Below are positions 1-12,214 of a stretch of DNA of 64,000 nucleotides, piece after piece. A program made the position numbers and the translations under genes. The notes below the pieces were generated by a model. The model ran no database searches. It was not told the origin of the DNA and saw nothing but the letters and a program-made list of their open reading frames with translations. The stretch comes from Datisca glomerata (Eukaryota > Streptophyta > Magnoliopsida > Cucurbitales > Datiscaceae): contig QANY01009317.1 of assembly GCA_003255025.1 (NCBI GenBank), positions 310,001 through 374,000 of the forward strand, written 5' to 3'. Every line of letters starts with the position of its first letter. The stretch's first letter is position 1.

Positions 1-1119
1 CCATTAAATGGTTGATTCACATTGAATCAAATTTTAGACCCCTCAAAATTAAGAGTAAAAGATGACAAAGATACTCATTAATTGTGTTGATGACAAAGAT
101 ATCTCATTATCAAATTTATAAAAAAATTAATAATGCATAAAAATAAACTCAAGATTAAGAGTAAAAGATGAAGAAGAAAGAACAAACACTTATATATGAA
201 AAAATAAATAAAAAAATATAAACTACATGAATATGAAGTAGAAATAATGAAGAACAATGAATAATATATATTGTTAGATAATGTGCAAGAAATTTAAATA
301 CATTAAGAAAAATGAATGAGAGAAGATGAATAGAAATGTAAACTCTCTTCCTCCCCCACTCTCTCTAAAAAAAGATCACTCTCATTCTCTCAAAAGACTA
401 CTCTCCTTCTCTCAAAAACCTCTTCTCCCCCAAAATCAACCCCACTCAAGTGAATTCCCCTCCCTATTTATAGGTAAGATTATGGTTTCATTTTTCTTCT
501 TTTAGTCCTTATGCTCCCTTTTTAGTTTTTTAGTCCTTGAACATTTTTCTAATATTTTTAGTCCCTAGTCTATTTATCTATTTCAGAAATTGATTTTTTT
601 TGGTTTTTCAAAAATCACACATAGTCTTAGACTAGTAAATGAGCCAATAAACAAAATGTGTATATTTAAAGTATTGGACCGGAAAAAATATGCTATCTAC
701 AATCGATATTTTGGCATAATTTTCTTAGGGGAGAATAGGCATACATCTTCTATTTGTCAGTAATTATATTTATAAATGGGTCTTCGGGTGGAGGAAACGT
801 GACGAAGAAGTATTTCAGAAACATGTTGGGGAAGCCTTACAAGACACGATGTTTGTGTTCGATTGGACAGAAGGGAGGAAACCTTGACATAAATCGTTCA
901 ACATTAAATGTCAAAAATGATAGAAACGAAGGCTATCCTGACATCATGTCATGGCTATTGGAAATGTTGAGTGCTACTTTCGGTGAGTAATGATGATCTC
1001 GTGCTCGTGACTATCATGCTCGTACATGTTCTCGAGTCTGTGCAACCCGAGCATCAGGGCCTCTAATACGGTGCAACACATGTCGTGAGGTCATTGGTGG
1101 TTGGGAAAACATACATAAT
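1..1119. other. AT-rich flank, no gene recognised
   Basis: I see no supportable gene here. A pyrimidine-rich block (about 340-440) followed by a TATAAATA box on the minus strand at about 465-473 could be a promoter facing left, but nothing confirms it. Around 750-1010 the base composition is less AT-rich and one open frame of 78 codons exists. All three forward frames there look like eroded coding sequence, and I recognise none of them with confidence. Confidence 0.4.
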
Positions 1120-1347
1120 AGACTCCACTCAACTAATTTTGTTCTTTGACAATATCAGATTGCATCAATACTCAAGGCACACTCAGTTTTTGGATACGTA
1201 GATGGCATAGTGAGTTGTCCTCTAAGGTGAACCTATCAACGTAGTGAATCCAAGTTATGATCAGTGGATTACCTAAGATGAGGCCTTTATAACACTTCTC
1301 AATGCCACATTGTAAACTATAGCTCTTTCCTATGTGGTAGGCTGCAA
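1120..1347 (+). pseudogene. Old Ty1/copia element: 5' piece of gag
   Basis: This is decayed gag (UBN2-type) of an old copia element. In one frame it reads QIASILKAHSVFGYVDG, and in the next PINVVNPSYDQWIT then SYVVGC, with a frameshift and two stops between; these are typical copia gag motifs. The piece ends abruptly at 1347, where another LTR element starts. The reading resumes at 14167 with a TSMEVWDSI-like segment, normally the next residues in such gag proteins, so the two pieces were once contiguous. No LTR or primer-binding site of this old element is visible upstream, so its 5' end is lost. Confidence 0.75.
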
Positions 1348-2962
1348 TGTTAAGATTTGCCCTTAAAGCACTAAAATTTTATTATTTTACTAAGACATTT
1401 ATTGAAAAATACTAAAAAGTTAATTCTCATATTACACGCAACACATTCTTGAAAAACGTCAACAAACAGAATAATACTTCATTTATGGGTTCTACAGAGT
1501 TTAATTCATAAAAGGAAAATATTTAACCAAGAACTCTTTATGACTTGTAAATTCTTACTTTTCCCAGTCTAATGAAGTACAGAACTTTACTAAGAAGGGC
1601 TATAGTACATTAAATCTATCATGTAGAATAACATGCATTGGTCACTAAGTGGAGTACCTGGTTAATGTCCTGATGCATTTGAAGCGTTTGAATTTTAGTA
1701 AAAGTATTATCTTAAGAAACTCATAACTCATTGTTATTATATTATGGGTGTTTTTAATCTTGAGAGAGTTGTGAGCTAATTTGTAAGGACTAATTTTTTA
1801 TCTATTATGGTTGAGATTTCATGAGTCAATATATGTAGTTTGGATGACCGAGTGTTGGATAGTGAGGATGCATAGACTCTTAATAATAGATTTTATAGAC
1901 ACTTTAAATGAGTTTCATATATAATACCCAATGACTAAGCCAGTTTAAGAGACCATAGTAATCTTAGTACTTGGAATCTCTAGTTATTAATGATTTGATA
2001 ACTTTACTCAAGGTACCAAGTAAGAAAATTGTCATAGATGATCAATAGAAGAAAATTTAAAAATTAAGGAACATGAGGTGTATATATTAGTTATATAGAC
2101 TATATCGAATTATGCACGGTGTTGTATTATGGAGGGGCCACACATAATGAATAATGGGTTGAGGATAACTACATCGAGTAACATAAAATGCGATTACAGT
2201 TCAATTATAATTTTATAACTAAATTAATTGTAACTAGTTAAAACTAAATCCGATCATGGGCTTGGTCGGTAGAAATTATTAATTATTTAGCCATGGGTAT
2301 TTTCTCCTTATATTCTCCGAGCTAACCTATGGATTGTAGGTATTGTCATGATGGATAATTAATCGGCAGGACATAGATACTAAGCAATTAACCACTCCAT
2401 CATATTTTAAGTAATGAGAATTATTAACTAAAATTAATTTTCATTGAAGAGATAATTTAAGGTTAGGTATGATCTCTCAATGCTAGCCATTGAACATACT
2501 ATAATTATGAGGCTTCTCTCATATTAGGGTTAAGTCTTTTGATATCATTAGTTGAGAGAAGTGAAAAACCCAAAGAGACACTCTCCCTAGTTGAAAATTC
2601 GAATGAGAAGAAAAGATAGATCTTTTTTGAGTGCCCACACACTCATTAACAGTTGACGGACTATGGATAACAAGAAAGATCGTAAGGTGTCAGTACAAAT
2701 CACACATGGTGGTTCAGGGCCGCTCAATATGGCAGCTTGGATGGCGGCACGACATGGTGACAGAGACTCCTCGAGTTTTATGGCACGTAGATCGAGGGAT
2801 CAGTTCACGTATACTGGGGATCAAATCTTGACGTGGGAAGCTTTGACTTTTAAGATACACGCGTCAAATTTATAACATCTAAATTCATTTACAGTATAGA
2901 TTAGGTTGTTGAGGAAGTAAATTTTATGACCGGGACAGTTTCTCCACATGAAATCCCCTTCA
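1348..2962 (+). repeat. 5' LTR of copia-1
   Basis: It starts TGTTAAGATT and ends CTTCA, directly before the primer-binding site. It aligns along its length with 9458-9880 plus 12934-14166. Shared landmarks are the ttgtaaattctta and ggtggagtacctggttaatg blocks, the tgagtgcccacacactcatta block near 2630, and the gaccgggaca block near the end. The LTR is about 1615 bp, long for copia. The TATA box seen in the 3' LTR (TATAAATA at 13727) has decayed to tataatta here. Confidence 0.88.
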
Positions 2963-2964
2963 AT

Positions 2965-2976
2965 TGGCATTAGAGC
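2965..2976 (+). promoter_or_regulatory. Primer-binding site of copia-1
   Basis: The sequence tggcattagagc follows the LTR end by two bases. It differs at two positions from tggtatcagagc, the usual site complementary to the 3' end of initiator methionine tRNA in plant copia elements. Confidence 0.8.
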
Positions 2977-3574
2977 CTCATTATAAATTTATTCATTTTT
3001 GCAGGTATTACATTTGCCTTTACTTCCTTTCATTAACATTATATTTTGTGTAGGTTATGTAATTAGATGAACAATCCATGAAGAGTTTGTTTTTCCTTTA
3101 GATTCGTATTTATGGTTGTAGGTTCTTGTAAGCTTTCTTTGACAAAGTTAATATTTTTATGATGTAAAAGTTCGAACCCGGTAGAGATCCAAATCGATGC
3201 AAAAAGAAAATCGAATAATGGATGAAGACTATCAGCGGCGTAGCAGACGGCTGCACCGTGAGCAATGACGCGTGGCCAATGAGAGCGGTGGATGTGTGCA
3301 CCGCAACGATAGCGACGCCACTGCCCTATGAGGGAAACATCGAGGAAACTGTTGATTCATGATAGCAGTAAATTGTCGTGAATGACTGTGACGTCGGGAC
3401 TTGGCGGCAGGTGGCCACGGTTCTTGTTAGCGCCATCGGTCGACGTTTGGCGTTCAATGATAAGTGACAGTCAGTAGCGGCATAGGCAGTTAACAGGTGG
3501 GCGACGGTGAGACGCATGGTGGCAAGCAATAGTATATGGTTACAGGGTCGATCACGTGTTAACATATATTTTTA

Positions 3575-4804
3575 GGGAAATGTACACACCTCCTGAGGTT
3601 TTCTTAAAAGACATGAACACCTTCTTTAGTTCCAAAAAAGATACAAACCTCCCTTGTCATTTTAGTTTGTTGACAAAAAAACCCAAAAATGTTAAATTTT
3701 ATTTTAACAGCGTTAATTTTTTGACAATACCAAGAATGTCCTTAATCAACATTTTGCTAACAGGTTATATCAAACCTGGATTTTCAGGTTATATCAAAAT
3801 TATAGGTTAAATGATATAACCTGAAGAAGTGTAGAATAAATGAAGAAGTATCACAGAAGAAGAAGAGTGAAGAGCCGCGAAGACAAAACTACCGCGAAGC
3901 ATCACAGAACCACCGCGAAGCACCACCGCACCACACGAAGCACCACCACACCACAATTTTATTAGGAAAAAGAAAAGTAATGTTGATTACTGATAACTAG
4001 CAGGCCTCTCTCGCATAAGTAATTGTGATTTTTCATCCCTAGTGACATTTAAAGAAATTAGGAACTGGGAAATTAACTAAAACAATTTTCCTTTCATAAA
4101 CATAAAAATTTATCAGAGAATCAAATTATTTTAACAATAACAGAGAACCAAATTTTCAGCATAAAAAATTAATAGAGAAAGCTGTATTACTTTGAAAAAC
4201 AGAGAGATTACCTAAAATTCCAGTTCGTTTGAGTGTTTCCCAATGGTGATTTCTAACAATAAAGTTGTATAACTTCAAAAAAAATTGTATAAATTTGAGA
4301 GAGCCACAAGAAGAATAAAATCCCCATAATTTACGATCCTAAGGTAAAACAAGAAAATGTGGGCTCTTCTCCTCCTTTAATGGCGGAAGAAACAATGAAT
4401 AACTTAGAAAAAGTAGAAGAAACTATTCAAATCTAGTTTTCGGGAAAAGAAGTAGCAATACCTCAGCCATTTCCTCTCTCTTCCCTTGCTTTCGACTCTC
4501 TTCCCTTAATTTTGACTTGAAGATTGATTTTTTGGGCAATTTGGAGTTTTAGGGTTTGAGGAGAGATTGGGAATTCATTGGTTTAAAAGGGAGATTCGCC
4601 TAAGGATCGAATTTGAAGGACAATTTAGGTCTGGTGTTGAGTCGAGTACGCTTCTCGGGTAAGGGGAATATATTAAGGCTATTTGGTCATTTTATTTAAA
4701 AATTAACATATTTATAATAGGTTGGACTTATTTTTCATTTATGAAACTACATGGGGTGTCCATGTCTTTTAGGCAAACCCCAATGGGTGTCCGTGTACTT
4801 TTCC
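3575..4804. mobile_element. Mutator-like non-autonomous element in the copia-1 leader
   Basis: The ends form an imperfect terminal inverted repeat of about 60 bp. The left end (3575-3633) starts gggaaatgtacacacctcct and contains taaaagacatgaacacc. The right end (about 4745-4804) gives ggaaaagtacacggacaccc and taaaagacatggacacc when complemented. It is flanked by atattttta (3566-3574) and atattttttta (4805-4815), consistent with the 9-bp duplication made by Mutator-family transposases, allowing T-run slippage. There is no transposase inside. The interior has a ggttatatca/tgatataacc inverted motif (3767-3830), a purine and cgcgaagcaccacc-rich tract (3840-3955), and at 4300-4650 a stretch that on the minus strand resembles the 5' UTR and first codons (ATGGCTGAG) of a host gene. 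Confidence 0.8.
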
Positions 4805-5765
4805 ATATTTTTTTACTAAAGTAGGAATAGAGCTATACATGACTAGTATTTCATCTTAAGATATTTATCATTTATCTTTTGTGCTCTGCTATTTTGATTA
4901 TTGCATTTTTATGTGCTTGAATGCTTAGATAATTTTATTTTATGCATATCGCCTTTTGATATCATGTGACTTTAGGTTTCTAAATGGATAGTGTTTGTGA
5001 TTGCATAATAAAGATAAAATTATACATAAGTTATTAGGGTCATAAAATGACTTAACCCTAGAAGCATGTTAACCTAAAGAAATTACTAATTGAGCATGAT
5101 TGACTTATCGAAGTATGTTACTAAAGATTAGGTTGGCTAATTGCCTAGTGAAACTTAGTAACTCACAGTAACAAAAAGAAACGTACTTTAAAAAATCAAG
5201 TGGGAACAAGATTCTTAATCAAAACTCACGGTCTCCATTATTGAATCATAGTAAGATGTTAGGGAATTTCATTCTCAATCTTGGAAGCTCCCAAAGGATG
5301 GTATTTGAAGATCATATATTATAAGTATGATCTTCATAATGATCACATTGATGAGTAAATAACTGGGAATGATCTGAGTATGCAAAAGTTGCCCACTTAA
5401 CACAAGTCCGAGTGTGAAATAATAGTGTACACTTGACTAATTTCTATAATTTCCCACCTAAGTGGTTTATTATTAGTTATTTCGAGAAACCAAAGTAAAA
5501 TGTTAGTTAATTACTAGGTATTAATATCATGGAGTACTAGGAGTTATTATCGAATTAGAGATTAATTGGATGGAATATCTTACCTAACATCTAAGTGTGC
5601 GTTCTCCTTAAGCATGTGTGTGTTTATAAGAGTTGGGATATTGCTGCATATAATTGCATGTTTATCTTTTAGTTTTTATTTCTCATTATTATGTATGCTA
5701 AAATTAGAATGTGTATGTGGTAATTAAGATCCTTTTATTATTGTTTTAGTATTTAAATATCATCC

Positions 5766-8700
5766 ATGAGCCCATTTGCATATATTCTGAAAGAAAACAA
5801 ACTTGATGGCATAAATTATGTTAATTGGAAGTGTAACCTTGACATTATCTTATCTCTTGAGAGAATTAAGCTTGTCCTTGTGGGGCCTTGTCCTTCAACT
5901 CAAACTGAACTATCCTCTAAGGAGGAGTCAGAAGCATATTCTGTGTGGAATAGAAAGGATAAGTTGGCATGTTACTACATAATGGCCTCTATGACTAATG
6001 TGTTTTAGCAGCAACATCAATCCATGTCAACTACTATGAATAGTATGCTTAACCTCCAAGAAATGTATAGAAACTAAGGACGCCAACTAAGCTGGAAGCT
6101 AAGATAAGAGGGGGGTCTCATGTGTGACCACTTGCTCAAAGTGATTGGTTATCTTAACAAGATGAAAATTCTAGGTGTTGGGGACCCAGAACTATATGGT
6201 ATTGTCATCTCTGTCAAACTCATTCAACTAGTTCAAGGTTATCAATGTCATGAATAAACGTGAATAGACTTTGGATGAGTGGATGAGGAACCTCTAGATG
6301 ACAGAGAATGTAATGAAGGTTCCCTAGCATGAATGTGATGCAAGCTTCTACTTCTCTTGGTCCTAAGTCTAAGCCCAAGAAGATGAAGAAGAAGAAGAAG
6401 TTTTGTAAGCAAGGGAAGTTCAAGAAGAAGCGAAAGAATAATAGTAAGAGCAAGTAATTCCACTGTAGTAAGATTGGTCATTGGAAAGCAAACTGTGATG
6501 CTTTCCTAGAAAGAAAATAAAATGTATGTCATTGGTTTATATCATTAATTCTGTTTAGTTGGTGATTTTACCAATTCCTGGTGTGTAGATTCTACAACCA
6601 CAAATCATGAAATATTTTGTATGGGATTTCAGGAGATTAGTAGACTAAGTGGATGAGAGCTGTAACTTGTCCCCGAGTTCTAGTTCTCTCTTTTGGTATT
6701 GTTACGCTTTATTTCTTTGATTTAGGAGCATTACTTCATTAGATTATTTATATGTATCTAAAATTCACAGAAACTTGATTTCAGTTGCTTGCTTGTGCTT
6801 AAAAGGCTTTCATTATAATTTTTCAAGTGTTTTAACAATTAAAAAGAATAGAAATTTCAAATGTTCTGGTACATTAGTTGATGATTTATATTTTGTTACT
6901 TCTAAAAAGTTAATGTTGCATGATACTAAAGTAGATAATAGTTCATACAGTGCACCTAAAAATGAAAGGTTTCTCATGCTAACGAAACTTATTTGTGGCC
7001 CTTACATTTGGGTCATATTAATATGAATATGATCTAAAAACTAGTAAGAGATGAACCTCTTAGCTCTTTGAGCGTAGAGCCCTTACCACTATGTAAACGA
7101 TGTAGAAGATAAAATGATCAAAAGGAACCTTAAGGTAAAAGGACATAGAGTTTTAGATCAATTACAGTTAGTGCATACTGGCTTATATGGACCAATTAGT
7201 GTCAGAACTAGAGCTAGCTATGAGTGTTTTATGACTTAAAGATGACTACTTTAGATACAACCACATTTATTCAATGCATTGTAAAACTGAAACTCTTTAA
7301 CAAATTTAAAGAGTTTAGAGTGGAATTCGAAAAAGCATTAATATAAAGATTAAATGTCTTTAATCAGGTCGAGGAGGTGAATATCTCCCTAGCAAAATGG
7401 TGTAGTTTAGTGGAGAATCAGAACTCTTTTAAACATGGTGGGAGCTATTATACTCTTCCTATTTCCTTTTAGGGGTATGTCTTGGAAACTACTACATTCA
7501 TATTAAATCTAGTCTTCTAAAATAGTATCCTGGACACCATTAGAGTTATGGAATGGACATAAACATAGTTTATTTCATCTTCATATTTGTCGATGTCCAA
7601 CACACGTGTAAAGAGAGAATGAAGCTAAGTTGGAACCTAGATCAAAATTTTGAATTTTTGTTAGGTATGCAAAAGGAACAAGATGATTCTTCTTTTATAG
7701 TAATGACGAGCAGAAAGTATTTGTTAGCACAAATTCTTGTAGGATGATTATATTATAAACTACAGATCTAGGAGCAGCATTACTCTAAAGGAATTAGCTA
7801 ACACTGACAATGGCGTGTACGATCAGTCAGAAGAAAATAAAGAGGTTACTGAGAGAAATGAAAATAGAGGAAAAGAAAATAAAGTACAATGTTCTTAAGA
7901 GAGATACATTTTCTTAAGAGAGACTTTTGAGTTTATCTTAGAGAAACATGACTTAGACCCCAGGAACTACAGTAAGACTATGAAGTATGCTGATGCATAT
8001 CATTGACAAAATGAGATGGAATTTGAGAAGGATTCTATGTACCACAATGAAGTATGGGAGCTTATACATGCACCTGAAGGCATTAAACCCAATGGGTGTA
8101 AGTGGGTTTATAAGCGGAAATGAGGCATAGATGGGAAGGTGGAAACCTTCAAAGAAAAGCTTATTGTGACAGTGTACACTCAGAAAGAAAGGGTCGATTA
8201 TGAGGAGAATTTTTTATCATGGCTATGTTTAAGTCTATTAGGGTATTATTTACCATAGCGACTCATCTCAATTTTAAGATTTGACGAATGGATGTCAAGA
8301 CTGCATTTCTTAACGACAATCTTGAATAGAACATCGTTATTGTCTCAACCTGCGGGTTTTATCACTGAGGGCTAAGAGATATGGTTTGCAAGTAGCATAA
8401 GTCCAGTTATGGACTTAAGCACGCATCAAGATCATGGAACATCGATTTGATAAAGCAATCAAGTCTTTTAGTTTTAATCAGAGTCTTGATTAACCATGTG
8501 TGTACAAGTGAAAGAAAAGAAACATACTAGTTTTCTTAGTTCTTTACGTAGACAACATTCTTCTCATTGGGATTTATGTAGGATTAATATCGAACGTAAA
8601 GTTGTGGTTGTCAAATAAGTTTGATATGAATGACATGTAATAGTAGCATATATCCTTAGGATTAAGGTTGTTCATGACCGATGACCTAGAAGGATATGTT

Positions 8701-9450
8701 TATCCCAATCTGTGTATATCGATAAGATTCTAAAAAGATTCACAATGCAAGATTTCAAGAAAGTTCAGCTACCTTTCAGAAATAGTGTTTATCTACCCAA
8801 TTATCAGTGTCCCAAGATACAAGATGAGATATATAACATGAAGATGCTTCCTTATGCTTCAACAATAGAAAGTTTGATGTATGCAATGTTGTGTACCAGA
8901 CCAGACATATGTTTCACAATAGGCGTGGTCAACAGATATCAGTTGAATCCAAGATGAAAGCATTAGACAACTGTGAAATATATACTCAGGTATCTTACCT
9001 GAACGATGGATTATATATCCATCATAGTGAGAGTCTCAAACGAGTTGGGTGTACGAATTCACTTTTTAATCAGAGACTCTAGGAAGTGAACCTCGGAATA
9101 TTTTTTTACTCTGGTAGGAGACGCGGTCAGTTGAAGGAGTGCAAAACAAAAATGTATTGCGGAGAAAGTTGTCTAGTCGTGAAAGTTCTTAGTAGAGTTA
9201 GAGACTGACGTGACTGGCAAAATCCCAATCATAATTTATTGTTATAACACGAGAATAATCTCGCAATCCAAAGAACAAAAGTATCATCTCATTAGGAAGA
9301 TCATACAGTGAGGAGATATAGTTGTCTCGAAAATTGCTTCAGGTGAAAACCTAGCACACCCATTAATGAAGATTTTAGCCATAAACATCTTTGGGCCATA
9401 TGTAGAGAACATGAGGGTTAAGCTAGTTGTAGATGTGCTTCAAGGGAACT
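5766..9450 (+). pseudogene. copia-1 gag-pol polyprotein, decayed
   Basis: This is the remnant of the single gag-pol frame, broken by many stops and frameshifts. In order: gag starting MSPFAYILKENKLDGINYVN (5766); a CCHC zinc knuckle reading HCSKIGHWKANCD (about 6460); an aspartic protease region with WCVDSTTTNHE (about 6570); integrase pieces with HRVLDQLQLVHTGLYGP (about 7145) and a recognisable SDRGGEY-like block (about 7370); a reverse transcriptase start with NEVWELIHAPEGIKPNGCKW (about 8045) then RMDVKTAFLN-like residues (about 8285); and RNase H pieces with CTRPDICFTIGVVNRYQLNP (about 8893). The order PR-IN-RT-RH is diagnostic for Ty1/copia. No product can be made. Confidence 0.88.
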
Positions 9451-10265
9451 AGGAGATTGTTATGATTGTACCATTAAAACACTAAAATTCTATTTTTTTT
9501 ATTGGTTATTCATTAGAATAATAGTAAAATATTTATTCTTATATTAAATGCAACATATTCTTACAAACAGGTCCACAAATATAATAGTTTTTGGCTTATT
9601 AGTCCTATGAAGTTTAGCTCATAGAAATAAGTTATTTAACAAAGAGTTCTTTATGAGTTGTAAATTCTTATTTTTCCCAATCCAGTGAAGCTTGAATTTT
9701 ACTAAAGAAATATTGCAGTACATTATATCTATCATGTAGAGCTAATGCAATACAATATTTCTTGACATTTTATCAATGTGACTTACCTTGGTGACTAGGT
9801 GGAGTACCTGGTTAATGTGCTAGTTCTTTCAGAAAGGATTGAAAGGAGTAATTTGAGTTTCTTTTTCAGTAAAAGTACTAGCTTTCAAGTTTCAAAATAT
9901 GGAGGACATAAACATTATTTTAAAAGGTGGACCATGGTATTTATTTGGTAAACCTCTCATCTTGAAAGAATGGTCTCCTAAGATGAAGTTAACAAATGAG
10001 GAGATGAGTTCAATACCTATTTAGGTGAAAATGTGGAATCTGCCTACTCCTCTATGGACATAAAAAGGTATTAATAGTCTTTGGTATTTTAGGTAAGCCC
10101 ATTTGTGCTGATGCAGTTACAGCCAGTGCTTTGAAGCTATCTTTTTCTAAGGTTTGCATAGATGAGTTACCTGAATTCATTGAGATTGTTTTATCTGTGT
10201 ATGGAATTGAGGAGATTAGAATAGATCCTTAATACATTGGCATCCCTAAAAGATGCAAGAGGTGT

Positions 10266-10649
10266 TTGAATTTTGGCCATGACTGTAATGTTCAGAAGCC
10301 TGTATCTATTGTCTCTAAACCTCAAGGTAAAGTGCGAAAACAAAAGTGGGTTCTGATGACTAGAAATAAGAAGAATGTGGTGGATTCTTCTCCATCAGAG
10401 CCTATTATTCTCCCTGACTCTTTACATGAAGAAGATAATAATTTGGCTAAGATTGAACCTGATATGCCAGTAGTTGATGTCCATCCTAAAGAGGTTGTCT
10501 CAATGGTTGATGCAACTTCTAAAGAGGTTGACTTGAACCATAATAGACATATTCAATTGGTTGGTAGTGTGGAGCTTTCTGTTTCTGTAAAAGGGAAAGA
10601 AGTTGAGGATTCCCCCTCTTCTTCTAGCCCCAAATTAACTTTCAGGTAG
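10266..10649 (+). pseudogene. LINE ORF1, C-terminal part after the zinc knuckle
   Basis: This is the longest uninterrupted stretch of the LINE ORF1, 127 codons after the CCHC-like segment. The product is polar and acidic with KEVV/KEVD repeats, as in the variable tails of plant L1 ORF1 proteins. The first ATG is internal: coding similarity extends upstream to 9900 across stops, so this is not a real start. Confidence 0.6.
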
Positions 10650-11217
10650 GAACAAAGAAGAAAACAGGAAGCTACTAAGCTTAAAGCTCAAATTGAAAAG
10701 CTGGTGAGTTCTTCACCTACTCTAACCTTGTCCAAATGAATTACAACTTTGATGCTTGGAATGTTAGAGGATTTAATCAACCTCTTTAACATTCTGAGTT
10801 TAGAAGAGTTGTTAAGGAGTTTGGTCTCAATGTTTGTGCTATCTTAGAAATAAGAGTTAAGATGAAGCACTTTTAGAGAATTTTAGTCTATTTTTCACAA
10901 CTGGAATGTTATTGATAATTATGATAAGGACCCTTCAGGAAGGATTTTGCTTGGTTTTGATCCCCAATTATTTGACATTAGTTTTATCCATAAGTCTTCA
11001 TAATTGATCCATTATAGAGTCCAATTGACTAACCAGCTAGCTTTTATGTTATTTATTGTTTATGTTGCTAATAATCAGAGAGATAGAAGTATTTTGTGCA
11101 TGATCTAATAATTTTGCACCGACTTCTCATGACTTTCCCTGGATTATCCTTCGTGACATTAATGAAATTCTACATCTATATGAGTAAGTTGGGGGTTCTG
11201 TTACTTAGAGTGGGGGT

Positions 11218-12214
11218 ATGAGAAGTTTTGGTTCTTGTCTACAAAGTCTTGAAGTCCATGATTTGGCATACTCAGGTGTTTTTTACACTTTGTGGAACCA
11301 TCAATTTGGTGAGGGGATTATCATGAATAAAATTGATAGGGTCCTTCTAAATGATAACTGGCATGACTCTTTTAGAAGGTCTGTTGTTTTCTTTCTTGAT
11401 CCTAAGTTTTGCGATCATAATAGGCTTCTTCCTGATACAATTAGGAAGAGACCCCATTTAAATTTTTTGATTTATGGACTGATGTTCAAGGTTTCTCAGA
11501 AGTTGTAGCAAGTGCCTGGAATAGTGATATTAGTGGATTTTCTATGTGTAGACTGGCCAAGAAACTTTCAAATGTCAAGCTTGCAATTAAACAGTTTAAT
11601 CAATCTTGTTGTGGTGATGTGTCTAAGAGAATTAATGAATCCAGAAGGGTCCTTGAAGCTGCAAACCAGTTACTCAATGAATCTCCTAACAATATCTTCC
11701 TCCAAGAAATTTTTAAGCTTGCTAATCAGGATTTTCTTAAATGGAAGCTCGCTTAGGAGAATTTTATGATGCAGGGGTCCAAAATTAAGTATTTTAACTT
11801 GGGTGATAGGAATTCCTCCTTTTTAATGCTGTAAAATTCCACAAGATGAAATCCTAGATTCTCCATCTATCTGATAAGATGGGAAACACTTTGAATGATA
11901 CCCAAGCTGTACAATATCGTATTATTCAGTTTTATAATAGATTACTAGGCTTTCAGCTGCCTATCCCTGCCATTAATTGGGATTTCTTAAGTCCTGTAAT
12001 TAAAAACAAGATTCAGTCTTCTCAGGTTGATGGTTTGGTTCAAGAGTTTACTGCTGAGGAGGTCATGAATACTTTCTTCTCCTTTAATGATAAGAAGGCA
12101 CTATGGCCAGATGGTTTCTCTACTTTGTTTTTCAAGAGCTCTTCGGATATTACAGGAGGAGATGTTGTTGATGTTATCCTTGAATTCTTTGCCACAGGTG
12201 AGATTCTGAAATAG
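11218..12214 (+). pseudogene. LINE ORF2, endonuclease end and RT start
   Basis: Three open stretches (11218-11508, 11544-11756, 11879-12214), separated by stops and frameshifts, form the ORF2 middle. The first carries the endonuclease C-terminus with MNKIDRVLLNDNW and CDHNRLLPD, where DHSPL is usual. The second is the linker between endonuclease and reverse transcriptase. The third begins the RT domain, with AEEVMNTFFSFNDKKALWPD in place of the usual KAPGPDGF. Further RT residues continue with stops to about 12600. Confidence 0.8.

Noticed and set aside
6220..6481. Two 77-codon minus-strand frames rich in Leu/Phe
   Set aside because: They are shadows of the lysine-rich part of copia-1 gag before the zinc knuckle.
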